Source: a virus. Taken from it: 20,600 bases of DNA. The notes below the pieces were generated by a model. The model did no database searches and had not been told where the DNA came from. It worked only from the letters and a program-made list of their open reading frames with translations. Positions 4,378 to 12,422 of the stretch are shown here, one piece after another. The DNA lies in the IMG/VR virus record IMGVR_UViG_3300028027_000289, positions 1 through 20,600 of that record, one strand, 5' to 3'. Positions within the stretch are counted from its first letter, which is position 1. Each line of letters starts with the position of its first letter. Position numbers and translations under genes: made by a program.

Positions 4378-6312
4378 ATGTCTAAGACTATTGCAAACCC
4401 GTACGAAAATTTCATTGCGTTATCAAGATATGCAAGATGGATATCAGAAGATAATCGTCGTGAGACTTGGGGTGAAACAGTAGATAGATATTTTAACTTC
4501 ATGCTTGGCCATCTAGAAAAGAACCATAATTATATTCCAAATGAGAAGCTTGTTGCGGAATTAAAAGAGTTCGTCTTTGAACGAAATGTTATGCCATCAA
4601 TGCGTTCTGTTATGACTTCAGGAGCAGCATTAGAAAGAGATAATGTAGCTGGATATAACTGTGCTTTCTTACCAGTTGATTCACCACGTTCATTTGATGA
4701 GACTATGTATATCCTTATGTGCGGTACAGGTGTAGGATTCTCTGTTGAGTATAAGTACATCAATAAGCTTCCTGCCGTCCCAGAAACTTTAGAGAAGTCA
4801 ACTACAGTTATTACAGTAGAAGACTCAAAGCAGGGCTGGGCTAAAGCATACCGTGAGTTGCTAGCACTACTTTGGTCTGGACAGATTCCAGCAATTGATG
4901 TTTCTAAGGTAAGACCAGCAGGAGCAAGACTTAAGACAATGGGTGGAAGATCTTCAGGCCCACAGCCACTTATTAACTTGTTTGATTTTACAATTGCAAA
5001 GTTTAAGAATGCTACAGGAAGAAACCTAAAGCCAATCGAATGCCACGACATTATGTGCAAGATTGGTGAAGTAGTTGTTGTAGGAGGAGTTCGTCGCTCA
5101 GCAATGATTTCTCTTTCTAATATTAATGATATTGAAATGGCGCAGGCAAAGTCAGGTAACTGGTGGGAAGCAAGCCCACAACGTGCCCTGTCTAATAACT
5201 CTGTTGCGTATTCACGCAAGCCAGAGATGGAGCAATTTATTGCAGAATGGAAATCTCTATATGATTCAAAATCAGGAGAACGAGGCATATACAATGTGGC
5301 CGCAGCTCAAGCCCAAGCAGCCAAGTATGGAAGAAGAGATCCAGATATACACTATGGAACTAACCCGTGTTCAGAGATTATTCTACGTCCTTACCAGTTT
5401 TGTAATCTTTCAGAAGTCGTACTACGTGAAAATGATACAAAGAAAGATATTGAACGTAAAGTAGAACTAGCAACTATTCTTGGAACCTGGCAGTCCACTC
5501 TTACAGACTTTAAGTATCTACGTAAGATTTGGAAAGATAACACAGAAGAGGAACGCTTACTAGGAGTTTCTTTGACTGGACAGTTTGGGCATAAGTTTAT
5601 GTCAGGCAAACAAGATTTGGTTGCACTAGAGTCATTCTTGATGACCCTTAGAGAAGCAGCAAGAGCAAAGAATAAAGAAGAGGCTGGGAAAATTGGGATT
5701 CCTGAGTCTGCCGCTATTACTTGTGTAAAGCCTTCTGGAACAGTGTCTCAATTGGTCGGGGTATCTTCAGGAATGCATGCTTGGCATTCTCCATACTATA
5801 TTAGAACTGTTCGTGGTTCAAAGGGAGATCCAATTTCTACCTTCCTTAAAGAGGTGGGGATTCCAGTAGAAGATGATGTAATGAAGCCAAACGATACATA
5901 CGTATTTTCATTCCCAGTAAAGGCACCAGAGGGTGCAATTGTCAGAAATGATCTAACAGCTATTGAGCACCTTAACATTTGGTTGGTTTACCAACGTGCA
6001 TGGTGTGAGCATAAGCCATCAATTACAGTTTCTGTAAAAGAAGATGAGTGGATGGAAGTAGGAGCATGGGTATATAAGCATTTTGACGAAGTGTCTGGAA
6101 TTTCATTCCTTCCACACTCAGATCACTCATACAAGCAGGCTCCATATCAAGAAGTAGATAAGGCTGAATACGATGCACTTGTTGCAAAGATGCCTAAAGA
6201 TATTCGCTGGGAAGATTTATCTTTTTATGAGACAGAGGATGGCACATCTACTAATGCCACCCTTGCCTGCAGCTCAGATGGAAATTGTGAGCTTGTAGAC
6301 ATATCTGCTTAA
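4378..6312 (+). CDS. nrdJ: adenosylcobalamin-dependent ribonucleoside-triphosphate reductase (class II)
   Basis: The 644-aa product belongs to the monomeric RTPR type that reduces ribonucleotides to deoxynucleotides using coenzyme B12, so it works without oxygen-dependent radical subunits. N-P-C-S-E (329-333) holds the predicted thiyl-radical Cys331 and Glu333. C95 (G-Y-N-C) and C342 (Q-F-C-N-L-S) form the redox pair; the 331-342 spacing equals 408-419 in the Lactobacillus enzyme. C631 and C637 at the C-terminus are the shuttle pair. The glycine-rich block V-K-P-S-G-T near residue 450 fits phosphate binding. It is about 95 residues shorter than the 739-aa Lactobacillus protein, as often seen in phage forms. 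Own promoter and a good ribosome binding site. The host must supply B12. Confidence 0.93.
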   Translation: MSKTIANPYENFIALSRYARWISEDNRRETWGETVDRYFNFMLGHLEKNHNYIPNEKLVAELKEFVFERNVMPSMRSVMTSGAALERDNVAGYNCAFLPVDSPRSFDETMYILMCGTGVGFSVEYKYINKLPAVPETLEKSTTVITVEDSKQGWAKAYRELLALLWSGQIPAIDVSKVRPAGARLKTMGGRSSGPQPLINLFDFTIAKFKNATGRNLKPIECHDIMCKIGEVVVVGGVRRSAMISLSNINDIEMAQAKSGNWWEASPQRALSNNSVAYSRKPEMEQFIAEWKSLYDSKSGERGIYNVAAAQAQAAKYGRRDPDIHYGTNPCSEIILRPYQFCNLSEVVLRENDTKKDIERKVELATILGTWQSTLTDFKYLRKIWKDNTEEERLLGVSLTGQFGHKFMSGKQDLVALESFLMTLREAARAKNKEEAGKIGIPESAAITCVKPSGTVSQLVGVSSGMHAWHSPYYIRTVRGSKGDPISTFLKEVGIPVEDDVMKPNDTYVFSFPVKAPEGAIVRNDLTAIEHLNIWLVYQRAWCEHKPSITVSVKEDEWMEVGAWVYKHFDEVSGISFLPHSDHSYKQAPYQEVDKAEYDALVAKMPKDIRWEDLSFYETEDGTSTNATLACSSDGNCELVDISA

Positions 6313-6314
6313 TG

Positions 6315-6323
6315 TGGTAGAAT
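6315..6323 (+). promoter_or_regulatory. extended -10 promoter TGGTAGAAT for the holin-like gene
   Basis: The same nonamer as at 4313-4321, starting two bases after the reductase stop. TTGTAG about 19 bp upstream is a poor -35. The predicted start, near 6330, coincides with the first base of a perfect hairpin. Confidence 0.55.
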
Positions 6324-6330
6324 TATAGTA

Positions 6331-6367
6331 TTGGGGATATTCCCCAAAATTCTGGGCACCCCGCCCA
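6331..6367 (+). promoter_or_regulatory. two tandem hairpins at the mRNA 5' end
   Basis: TTGGGGA-TAT-TCCCCAA (6331-6347) is a perfect 7-bp stem. TGGGC-ACCCC-GCCCA (6353-6367) is a perfect 5-bp stem. They begin right at the predicted transcription start and end before GGAG (6372-6375). No T-run follows either, so they are leader structures that could stabilise the mRNA, or a CCCC/GGGG switch with alternative pairings. Confidence 0.5.
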
Positions 6368-6383
6368 AAATGGAGATGATAAT

Positions 6384-6620
6384 ATGGCTAAATTCGATAA
6401 AGCGGATTTAAACAAAGATGGAAAGGTAACAATGACAGAACAAATTTTAGCAGCGCTTGGAACATATGCTCGTGCATTTCTTTCAGCAGCAATTGCTCTA
6501 TATATGACTGGAAATACAAATCCAAGAGACCTTCTTCTAGGTGGCGTAGCAGCTGTTGCACCAGTAATCCTTAAGGCTCTAAGCCCAAGTAACAAGGAAT
6601 TCGGATTCGTAGCAAAGTAA
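6384..6620 (+). CDS. holin-like membrane protein with an EF-hand loop
   Basis: The 78-aa product has two parts. Residues 8-19 (D-L-N-K-D-G-K-V-T-M-T-E) match the canonical 12-position EF-hand calcium loop: D1, N3, D5, G6, a hydrophobic at 8, T9 and E12. Two hydrophobic segments follow (about 24-43 and 50-66) joined by a short G-N-T-N-P-R-D turn, then a polar tail (SPSNKEFGF). The hydrophobic part resembles r1t-type holins of phages of Gram-positive hosts, which make the membrane hole that frees endolysin. GGAG sits eight bases before the ATG. A virion membrane protein is the alternative. The gene is not in the endolysin operon but close to it. Confidence 0.7.
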   Translation: MAKFDKADLNKDGKVTMTEQILAALGTYARAFLSAAIALYMTGNTNPRDLLLGGVAAVAPVILKALSPSNKEFGFVAK

Positions 6621-6644
6621 AAATTTAATATCGAATTAGGGACT

Positions 6645-6674
6645 CTCCTGTGCTAAAATAAGTACAGGAGTTTT
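6645..6674 (+). terminator. intrinsic terminator
   Basis: CTCCTGTGC (6645-6653) pairs with GTACAGGAG (6662-6670) over nine pairs with one G-U, and TTTT follows. It separates the holin-like gene from the tail-gene run. The loop holds TAAAAT preceded by TGTGC, so a -10 element may be embedded in it for the downstream genes. Confidence 0.7.
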
Positions 6675-6692
6675 CCTATTTTAGGAGATGTT

Positions 6693-7046
6693 ATGTCAGC
6701 AGTTAAAAATTTTGAAGTAGACCAAAATGCAACATTTTCTTTTGTTGTAGAATATAGAGACAACCAAGACTTACCGATAAGTCTAGTCGGTGCTTCTGCA
6801 AAACTTCAGGTTAGAGACACAAAAGGCGGATCAAAGTTAGCGTTTACATTAACTACCCCTAATCTATCAAATGGAATTTCAATAGATCCGACTGCTGGAA
6901 AACTAACAATTAAAATGACACCAGCACAGACAAATAAACTATTCTATCCAAAATCAGCCTATGATCTTATGGTGACAGATAGCAACGGAAATAAAATAAA
7001 ATTACTTGAAGGCTTTTTAGCACTAAGTAGGTCGGTGACAGTATGA
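6693..7046 (+). CDS. phage tail/baseplate-like beta protein (117 aa)
   Basis: AGGAG (6683-6687) stands five bases before the ATG. The 117-aa product is predicted all-beta. It begins MSAVKNFEVD and runs through a T-F-S-F-V-V-E-Y strand, 'G-A-S-A-K-L-Q-V-R-D' and 'A-Y-D-L-M-V-T-D-S-N-G'. This pattern is common in small phage structural proteins with an Ig-like or BppU N-terminal-like fold that modify polymer or fibre attachment. I infer a tail-associated role from sequence style and position at the head of the fibre gene run. It overlaps the next gene at ATGA. Confidence 0.6.
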   Translation: MSAVKNFEVDQNATFSFVVEYRDNQDLPISLVGASAKLQVRDTKGGSKLAFTLTTPNLSNGISIDPTAGKLTIKMTPAQTNKLFYPKSAYDLMVTDSNGNKIKLLEGFLALSRSVTV

Positions 7047-7486
7047 CAGTAGAAAAAGTAATAGTAACAGAAGTCGTAAATGATGTAGTTATTTCCAGTC
7101 CTGGCCCTCAAGGACCAAGAGGAAAAACAATATTAAATGGCCTAGGTGCCCCATCAGAAACACTAGGTCTTGAAGGCGATTTTTATTACGACAAAAACAC
7201 AACAAGATTTTATGGTCCAAAGCCCTCAGACTTTACATGGGTCGGAGCAGCAAACTACCTCCTAACAGCTGGAACATTGACTTACCCTTGGTTGATCAAT
7301 CAAGTAACAGGTCCAGTAAATGGAATATATAGCCTTCAGATAACACATAATTTGGGATACAATCCAAATGTGACTATCAAAAATTCTGCAGGCGACATAT
7401 TAGAAACGGGAATAGACTATAATAGTATTAACCAGATTACACTGACAATGGCACAACCATTTTCAGGGACAGCGTACCTGTCCTAA
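7043..7486 (+). CDS. tail-fibre protein with short collagen tract and THNLG domain
   Basis: The 147-aa product has a short beta N-terminus, a brief collagen-like tract (G-P-Q-G-P-R-G, about 21-27), a 'G-D-F-Y-Y-D...T-W-V-G' unit (50-70) and a C-terminal module (about 95-147, T-H-N-L-G...G-T-A-Y-L-S). The C-terminal module is clearly related to the end of the next gene's product. Units of this kind are usual in trimeric phage fibres that bind host surfaces. It is translationally coupled (ATGA) to the gene before. Confidence 0.7.
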   Translation: MTVEKVIVTEVVNDVVISSPGPQGPRGKTILNGLGAPSETLGLEGDFYYDKNTTRFYGPKPSDFTWVGAANYLLTAGTLTYPWLINQVTGPVNGIYSLQITHNLGYNPNVTIKNSAGDILETGIDYNSINQITLTMAQPFSGTAYLS

Positions 7487-7499
7487 AGGAGAATAAAAA

Positions 7500-8888
7500 A
7501 TGGCAAGATTATTTGTAACCAACATTGACCTCAACAAGAATGAGCTGCTCAATGCAAGAATTCAGAATTTAAGTTCAGCACCATCCAATCCAGTAGCGGG
7601 TCAGATTTATTATGACTCAAGCAATAATACAATGTACTACTACAATGGACTTGCCTCTCCAAATGGTCCATGGATGCCAATGTCTGGTTCTACAGAGGTT
7701 ATTCAAGATGTAATTGGTTCAGCAATCGTTGGCGGAGTTGGTCTAACATCAACATACAACGATGCAGCAGGCACAACAACAATAGACTTAGATAACACTA
7801 CAGTAACTGCTGGCTCATACGGTTCAACAACAAAGATCCCAACATTTACCGTAGATGCACAAGGTCGTTTAACCGCAGCAAGCGAAGCAGACGTAGCAAC
7901 AAACCTTTCAATAGCAGGAGACACTGGAACAGATACAGTTAATCTATTAACTGACACATTAACTGTTGCTGGCGGAGAAGGAATTGACGTAGCTGTAACA
8001 AATAATACAGTTACAGTATCAGCAGAAGATGCAACTTCAACTAATAAAGGCGTTGCAAGCTTTGACGCAACAGATTTTACAGTAACATCAGGAGCAGTAA
8101 CATTAAACGCTGAGCGTGTTCAAGATATTGTTGCTGGACAAATCAATGCAGGCGAAGGTATAGATGTAACATATGATGATGTAGCAAACATACTAACAGT
8201 AGATGCAGAAATTGCAACAACTACAAACCGTGGTGTTGCTTCTTTTGCTACAACAGATTTTACCGTAACAGACGGTGCAGTAAGTGTTAAGAATGTAAAC
8301 CTTGGAAGCCAAACAACTGGTGATTATGTTGCAAACATTACAGGAACAGCTAATGAAGTAACAGTAAGCCCTACAGCAGGAGAAGGCACAACAGTAACAA
8401 TTGGTCTTCCAGATGATGTAAGCATTACAAATAATTTAACAGTAGGCGGAAACCTAAACGTAGCTGGAACAATAAACTCAGTAAATACTACACAGGTAAA
8501 TATTGTTGATAATAAGATTAATCTTAATACCGACTATACTGGAACACCAACAGCAGATGCTGGAATTCGTGTAGAGCGTGGCGATGGCGCAGATGTTGAA
8601 GTTCTATGGAATGAGACAAGCGATAACTGGACACTTACAAATAATGGAACAAACTATCATGCAATTGCAAGAAAGTACGCAGAAAATCTTGCTAACCCTT
8701 CAGATTTAACAGCGCTTGTTGTAACACACAATTTGGGATCAGATGATGTTACTGTTCAAGTTTTTGAAACAGCAGGGCTAAAAGCTTTAGTTGAAACAGA
8801 TGTAGAGCGTACATCAGCAAACACAATTACACTAAGATTTGCAACAGCGCCTGCAAGTGGAGCCTACAGAGTCGTAATTACTGGATAA
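7500..8888 (+). CDS. long tail-fibre protein (462 aa)
   Basis: AAGGAG sits eight bases before the ATG. The product starts with M-A-R-L-F-V-T-N-I-D-L and a 'G-Q-I-Y-Y-D-S' unit (34-60), then a Thr/Val/Asp-rich beta shaft. The shaft holds 'QD...YDD/YND' units (Q70-D71 onward, then V-Q-D-I-V-A-G with V-T-Y-D-D-V near 208-230) and two copies of T-(N/T)-(K/R)-G-V-A-S-F-(D/A)-(A/T)-T-D-F-T-V-T. The C-terminus (about 400-462) is a T-H-N-L-G module shared with the preceding product. The repeated Asn/Thr-rich layout is that of trimeric phage fibres. No enzymatic motif. Confidence 0.8.
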   Translation: MARLFVTNIDLNKNELLNARIQNLSSAPSNPVAGQIYYDSSNNTMYYYNGLASPNGPWMPMSGSTEVIQDVIGSAIVGGVGLTSTYNDAAGTTTIDLDNTTVTAGSYGSTTKIPTFTVDAQGRLTAASEADVATNLSIAGDTGTDTVNLLTDTLTVAGGEGIDVAVTNNTVTVSAEDATSTNKGVASFDATDFTVTSGAVTLNAERVQDIVAGQINAGEGIDVTYDDVANILTVDAEIATTTNRGVASFATTDFTVTDGAVSVKNVNLGSQTTGDYVANITGTANEVTVSPTAGEGTTVTIGLPDDVSITNNLTVGGNLNVAGTINSVNTTQVNIVDNKINLNTDYTGTPTADAGIRVERGDGADVEVLWNETSDNWTLTNNGTNYHAIARKYAENLANPSDLTALVVTHNLGSDDVTVQVFETAGLKALVETDVERTSANTITLRFATAPASGAYRVVITG

Positions 8889-8899
8889 GGGAGTTTTAA

Positions 8900-9151
8900 A
8901 TGTCAGTTCAAAGATTAGTTCCCTTACACGCAGTAGCACTAGCAACAGATCCAGCAAACCCACGCATAGGTGATATTTATTTTAATACTGCTGAATCTTC
9001 TTTAAAATATTATGATGGTTCGTCTTGGAGCCCAGTTGGCGGTGCCATAACAGGCCTACTAGATCATATTCATACATATGATGGAGCAGTTTATTCTGTA
9101 GAATCAGTTGAAGTTCCAAGTCCAGGAGTAGTTGATGGCGGTGCTGCATAA
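8900..9151 (+). CDS. short tail-fibre accessory protein (83 aa)
   Basis: AGGGAG sits six bases before the ATG; the stop shares one base with the next ATG (TAATG). The product is little more than one 'R-I-G-D-I-Y-F-N-T...Y-Y-D-G-S-S-W' unit (21-46), the surface unit found inside the longer fibres, followed by a His-containing turn (D-H-I-H-T-Y-D-G). It may be an adaptor between fibre segments or the 5' part of a fibre gene that has been split. Function inferred from module content only. Confidence 0.6.
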   Translation: MSVQRLVPLHAVALATDPANPRIGDIYFNTAESSLKYYDGSSWSPVGGAITGLLDHIHTYDGAVYSVESVEVPSPGVVDGGAA

Positions 9152-10539
9152 TGCCATCAGTAACGATAAAAATTAGAAGAGGTACTTCATCTCAATGGTC
9201 TTCTTCCACAAGACCTTTAGCAGCTGGAGAACTAGGTCTAGATACAACGCTAAATAAAATAAAAGCTGGAAATGGAACAAGTTTATGGCCAGCACTTCCA
9301 TTTTTAAGCGTTATACCAAGTGAAATTACAGAGCTTGCTCAAGATGCAATAGACTCAGCATTAGTTGCTGGAACAGGTGTATCCAAAACCTATAACGATG
9401 TTGCAAATACAATCACTCTTGCAGTTGACAGCACTATTGCAAGCAAATTATATGTTGATGCAGCAATTGATGCATTAGATGATACAGTTTCCACTGGTTA
9501 TATTCCAATGAGTTTATTGGGAAACCCAGAAGGAGTTGCAGAACTTGATTTAAATGGTTTTGTTCCAGACTCTCAAATCCCAGCAACAATTGCAAGAGAC
9601 ACAGAAATTACTTCTGCAATTTCTACTGAAGTAACAAACAGAAATTTAGCTATTACAGCTGCTATATCAAACCTTATAGATACAGCACCCGATGCATTAA
9701 ATACTTTAAATGAAATTGCCGCTGCAATTAATGATGATGCTTCATACGCTGCAACTATAACAACAGCACTAGGAACAAAAGCTCCTATTGCTTCACCGAC
9801 ATTTACTGGAACAGTAAGCGGTATTACAAAAACAATGATTGGCTTAGAAAATGTAGACAATACGGCAGACTCTGTTAAGCCAATATCTACTGCTACCCAA
9901 ACAGCATTAGATAATAAAGTTTCTATTTCACAGCCTTCTGTAGATTATTATATTACTAATTCAGGCTCAGGTGGATACCTTGTAAATGGAGTTTTAAACG
10001 ATACTATTAGCTTTGCAAAAGGCAAGCGGTACAGAATTGTAGTTAATGCTACAAACCACCCTTTCTGGATTCAAACAGTGCCAGGCGGGTACTCGTTAGC
10101 AAATGTTTATTCTGAAGGCATAACAAATGCTGGAGCAGATAATGGTTCTATTATTGTAGAGCTTCCGCAGAATGCCCCAGATAATTTATATTATGCCTGT
10201 CAATATCATCCATCTATGTCAGGATCAGTTTCTGTTAGATCTGAAGATTCGATAACAATAAATTCTAAGTCTACCAGTTACACTATTGCGCCAATAGATT
10301 CTGGAAGACTTATTGAAATGTCTGCAGGCGGAACTATAACAATAACAGATTCTAACTTGTTTCCCATTGGATACTCTGTAGATATATTACAAACAGGAAC
10401 CTCTCAGGTTACTATAGCAGGAGATGGATTTACTCCAAATTCTACTCCTGGATTAAAATTACGTGCACAGTGGAGTAGTGCAACTTTAATTAAACGAGCA
10501 TTAAATTCCTGGGTTGTCCTAGGCGATCTGAGCGTTTAA
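9151..10539 (+). CDS. tail fibre with cupredoxin-like domain (462 aa)
   Basis: The N-terminus (1-55, I-R-R-G-T-S...G-E-L-G-L-D-T) is the attachment unit common to many phage fibres. A 'QD...YNDV' unit (63-90) and a helical linker (L-N-E-I-A-A-A-I-N-D-D, about 186-196) follow, then the T-F-T-G-T-V block and the L-E-N-V-D-N-T motif typical of fibre shafts. Residues about 265-365 look like a cupredoxin: H303 in N-H-P-F-W, then C-Q-Y-H-P-S-M (C350, H353, M356), the spacing of amicyanin's type-1 copper ligands. A final beta module (370-462) resembles fibre tips. It is coupled to the gene before by TAATG. Copper binding is untested. Confidence 0.75.
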   Translation: MPSVTIKIRRGTSSQWSSSTRPLAAGELGLDTTLNKIKAGNGTSLWPALPFLSVIPSEITELAQDAIDSALVAGTGVSKTYNDVANTITLAVDSTIASKLYVDAAIDALDDTVSTGYIPMSLLGNPEGVAELDLNGFVPDSQIPATIARDTEITSAISTEVTNRNLAITAAISNLIDTAPDALNTLNEIAAAINDDASYAATITTALGTKAPIASPTFTGTVSGITKTMIGLENVDNTADSVKPISTATQTALDNKVSISQPSVDYYITNSGSGGYLVNGVLNDTISFAKGKRYRIVVNATNHPFWIQTVPGGYSLANVYSEGITNAGADNGSIIVELPQNAPDNLYYACQYHPSMSGSVSVRSEDSITINSKSTSYTIAPIDSGRLIEMSAGGTITITDSNLFPIGYSVDILQTGTSQVTIAGDGFTPNSTPGLKLRAQWSSATLIKRALNSWVVLGDLSV

Positions 10540-10540
10540 A

Positions 10541-11890
10541 ATGGCTAGAAGAAGATCTAGCAAAAGAATTTCGATATCGAGAGTCGGTATTAGAAAAGTA
10601 AACGTGCCTAACTTATCAGGTTTAAGTAGATCTCAAGCAAAAACAGCCCTAGAATCAGTTGGACTGAGTTGGTCTGAAACTGCCTCTGATATTCAAAATA
10701 TAAATTTAAATCAGTCAATTGTAGATCAAGAAATTGCAAGCGGAAGTACTGTTAAAATTGGTGAGACTATACCATTTAGATATTACAATTATGTAGAGCC
10801 TCCACCACCACCGCCGCCGCCAAGTCCATACCCAAATATAGGTTCTGTTATTGCGTATGGCGCAGGAGCAGGCCAAGCTTGGACTCAAGATCAAGCCTAC
10901 ATAACATGGGGAGGAAGCGGTTGGGGTTCATATACCGTTACAGCTAGCAATGGTTCTTCGAATAATAGTGCATCCTCTGGGGGAGGCCCACCAGTACTAC
11001 TAAGTGGTTTTTCTGCTGGCACAAATTACTCTGTAACCGTAACACTATATGCAAATGCAAATTATAGTGGATCTTCTGCGTCTTCCAGTACAAGCTTTAC
11101 TACTGCTGCAGCATCTGTTCCACCACAAGGTCCACCAGCAGGACCACCTGCAGGCCCACCAGCAGGCCCACCAGTAGATTGTGATTATGTAGATGCCCCA
11201 ACATATTGCACTAACGTAAACGCTCAAGGTTATGGAAATGCATATCAAAGATCTTGGACGGCTGGATGCCCAGACGTATACCTTGGATACAGTTTTTGTG
11301 GAATTTCAGCTCCACCAAGTGCACCACCAGCAGATCCACCAGCAGCACCACCAGCAGATCCACCAGCTTTTCCACCAATAGATTTGCCACCACTTGGACC
11401 ACCTGTTGGAAAATCTGTTTCGGTATCTACTTTAGTTAGAACTCCATCAGGACTTGTTCGTGCTGAAAATTTAAATGTAGGTGACATATTACTTTCTGCA
11501 GATCTAGAAGGATTCCCATATAATCCATCTGAAGGTGTTACCGAAGAAGCATTATCATGGACAAGTGATAATCCAAACTTAAATATTGTAAATACAGAAA
11601 TAGTTGGAATAACTAGGAGAATTGGAGACAAGGCTGTTGTAATTAATGGCGATATCTTCTCACAGTGGCACTGGATCCTTGTAAAAAGAAATGGAATAAC
11701 TCAATTTATTAGGTCTGAAGAAGTTGTTGAGCAGTTAGATTATGTCTTTGACCTAGATAGTAATAGTTGGGAAATTGTAGACTTATTTGAAGTAATAGAA
11801 GTTGCTCATGAAACCATATCAATAGACTGTGAACCTTACGATATGTTCTTTACTGAAAAAATGCTAACACATGATTCCTTCGCAATATAA
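10541..11890 (+). CDS. mosaic virion adhesin: PASTA, Fn3, Pro-rich, Hint-like (449 aa)
   Basis: Domains in order: a basic N-terminus; a PASTA-like domain (about 21-82, V-P-N-L-S-G-L-S...A); a poly-Pro tract (87-97); an Fn3-like domain (98-190); G-P-P-A-G repeats (195-212); a four-Cys stretch (C214, C223, C243, C253); A-P-P-A-D repeats (257-288); and a Hint-like domain (about 290-449). In the last, L-N-V-G-D (311-315), a central His (H377) and L-T-H-D (442-445) correspond to the Hint blocks. The usual first Cys is not present and the usual final Asn is Asp, so full splicing is unlikely; cleavage or a purely structural role may remain. The start follows the previous stop by one base without a clear ribosome binding site. 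Confidence 0.72.
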   Translation: MARRRSSKRISISRVGIRKVNVPNLSGLSRSQAKTALESVGLSWSETASDIQNINLNQSIVDQEIASGSTVKIGETIPFRYYNYVEPPPPPPPPSPYPNIGSVIAYGAGAGQAWTQDQAYITWGGSGWGSYTVTASNGSSNNSASSGGGPPVLLSGFSAGTNYSVTVTLYANANYSGSSASSSTSFTTAAASVPPQGPPAGPPAGPPAGPPVDCDYVDAPTYCTNVNAQGYGNAYQRSWTAGCPDVYLGYSFCGISAPPSAPPADPPAAPPADPPAFPPIDLPPLGPPVGKSVSVSTLVRTPSGLVRAENLNVGDILLSADLEGFPYNPSEGVTEEALSWTSDNPNLNIVNTEIVGITRRIGDKAVVINGDIFSQWHWILVKRNGITQFIRSEEVVEQLDYVFDLDSNSWEIVDLFEVIEVAHETISIDCEPYDMFFTEKMLTHDSFAI

Positions 11891-12422
11891 TATTATAAGT
11901 CTGAAAAAAATTAATGAAAAGATAGTGCCTGTATTTTCAGCCTGGCCTAAAGAGCTTGCGGGGTGGTGGCTTCAGATAACAGAAGTATCTTTGTTACAAA
12001 CAAAATGGGTGTGTCAGTTTTATTTTAATAACGATCACGCAGAAGGAGCTGTTATAGTTTCAAGTTGTGTTGTAAAAAATTATCCAGACATGTATCTGCT
12101 TGTGGATTATGACGGAACCGTAGACAGAGTTTACATAAATCCAGTTTATAGAAAAAGGGGGCTTTTAGCAGTTAGTGGTCCTATATTAAGAACCCTTATG
12201 TACGAGCTTTTTGATATAATAGTAGAGACAACTACAGATAGTAGCCTAAAAACACAAAAGGGAATAATTGGAGCTTATGGATCAGGCGGAGAATATATTC
12301 CTTCAAGGAAGCCAGAAGAATTATTGTCTGATATTTCTGTAGATGACATTCTGCCACCAAGAGATCCTGTTTACCCGTTTGTTTGGGTTAAAGAAAGGCC
12401 TGGTGGTAAAATTGAGTCGTAA
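11871..12422 (+). CDS. GNAT-like acetyltransferase domain protein (183 aa)
   Basis: Overlaps the preceding gene by 20 bases. The product begins MIPSQYNIIS; the middle (V-D-R-V-Y-I-N-P-V-Y-R-K-R-G-L-L, about 84-99) reads like GNAT motif A, with R-K-R-G-L-L in place of the acetyl-CoA loop R/Q-x-x-G-x-G/A. A long helix follows (S-G-P-I-L-R-T-L-M-Y-E-L-F). The loop is imperfect, so activity is uncertain. Phage relatives of this kind sit among fibre genes and may modify virion or host proteins. The exact start is unsure because no ribosome binding site precedes the ATG. It overlaps the next gene by about ten bases. Confidence 0.6.
   Translation: MIPSQYNIISLKKINEKIVPVFSAWPKELAGWWLQITEVSLLQTKWVCQFYFNNDHAEGAVIVSSCVVKNYPDMYLLVDYDGTVDRVYINPVYRKRGLLAVSGPILRTLMYELFDIIVETTTDSSLKTQKGIIGAYGSGGEYIPSRKPEELLSDISVDDILPPRDPVYPFVWVKERPGGKIES

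Noticed and set aside
4530-5294. 254-codon open frame on the minus strand
   Set aside because: It lies wholly inside the reductase gene, opposite a protein with complete catalytic motifs, and its translation shows no recognisable domain.
11045-11631. Several open frames in other phases across the Pro-rich adhesin
   Set aside because: They arise from the repetitive CCA/GCA codons; their translations are low-complexity (Trp/Cys, Gly/Ala or Thr/Ser).
12343-12411. ATG at 12343 as start of the 195-aa protein
   Set aside because: It would overlap the GNAT-like gene by 80 bases with no ribosome binding site; TTG 12412 or GTG 12403 fit better.
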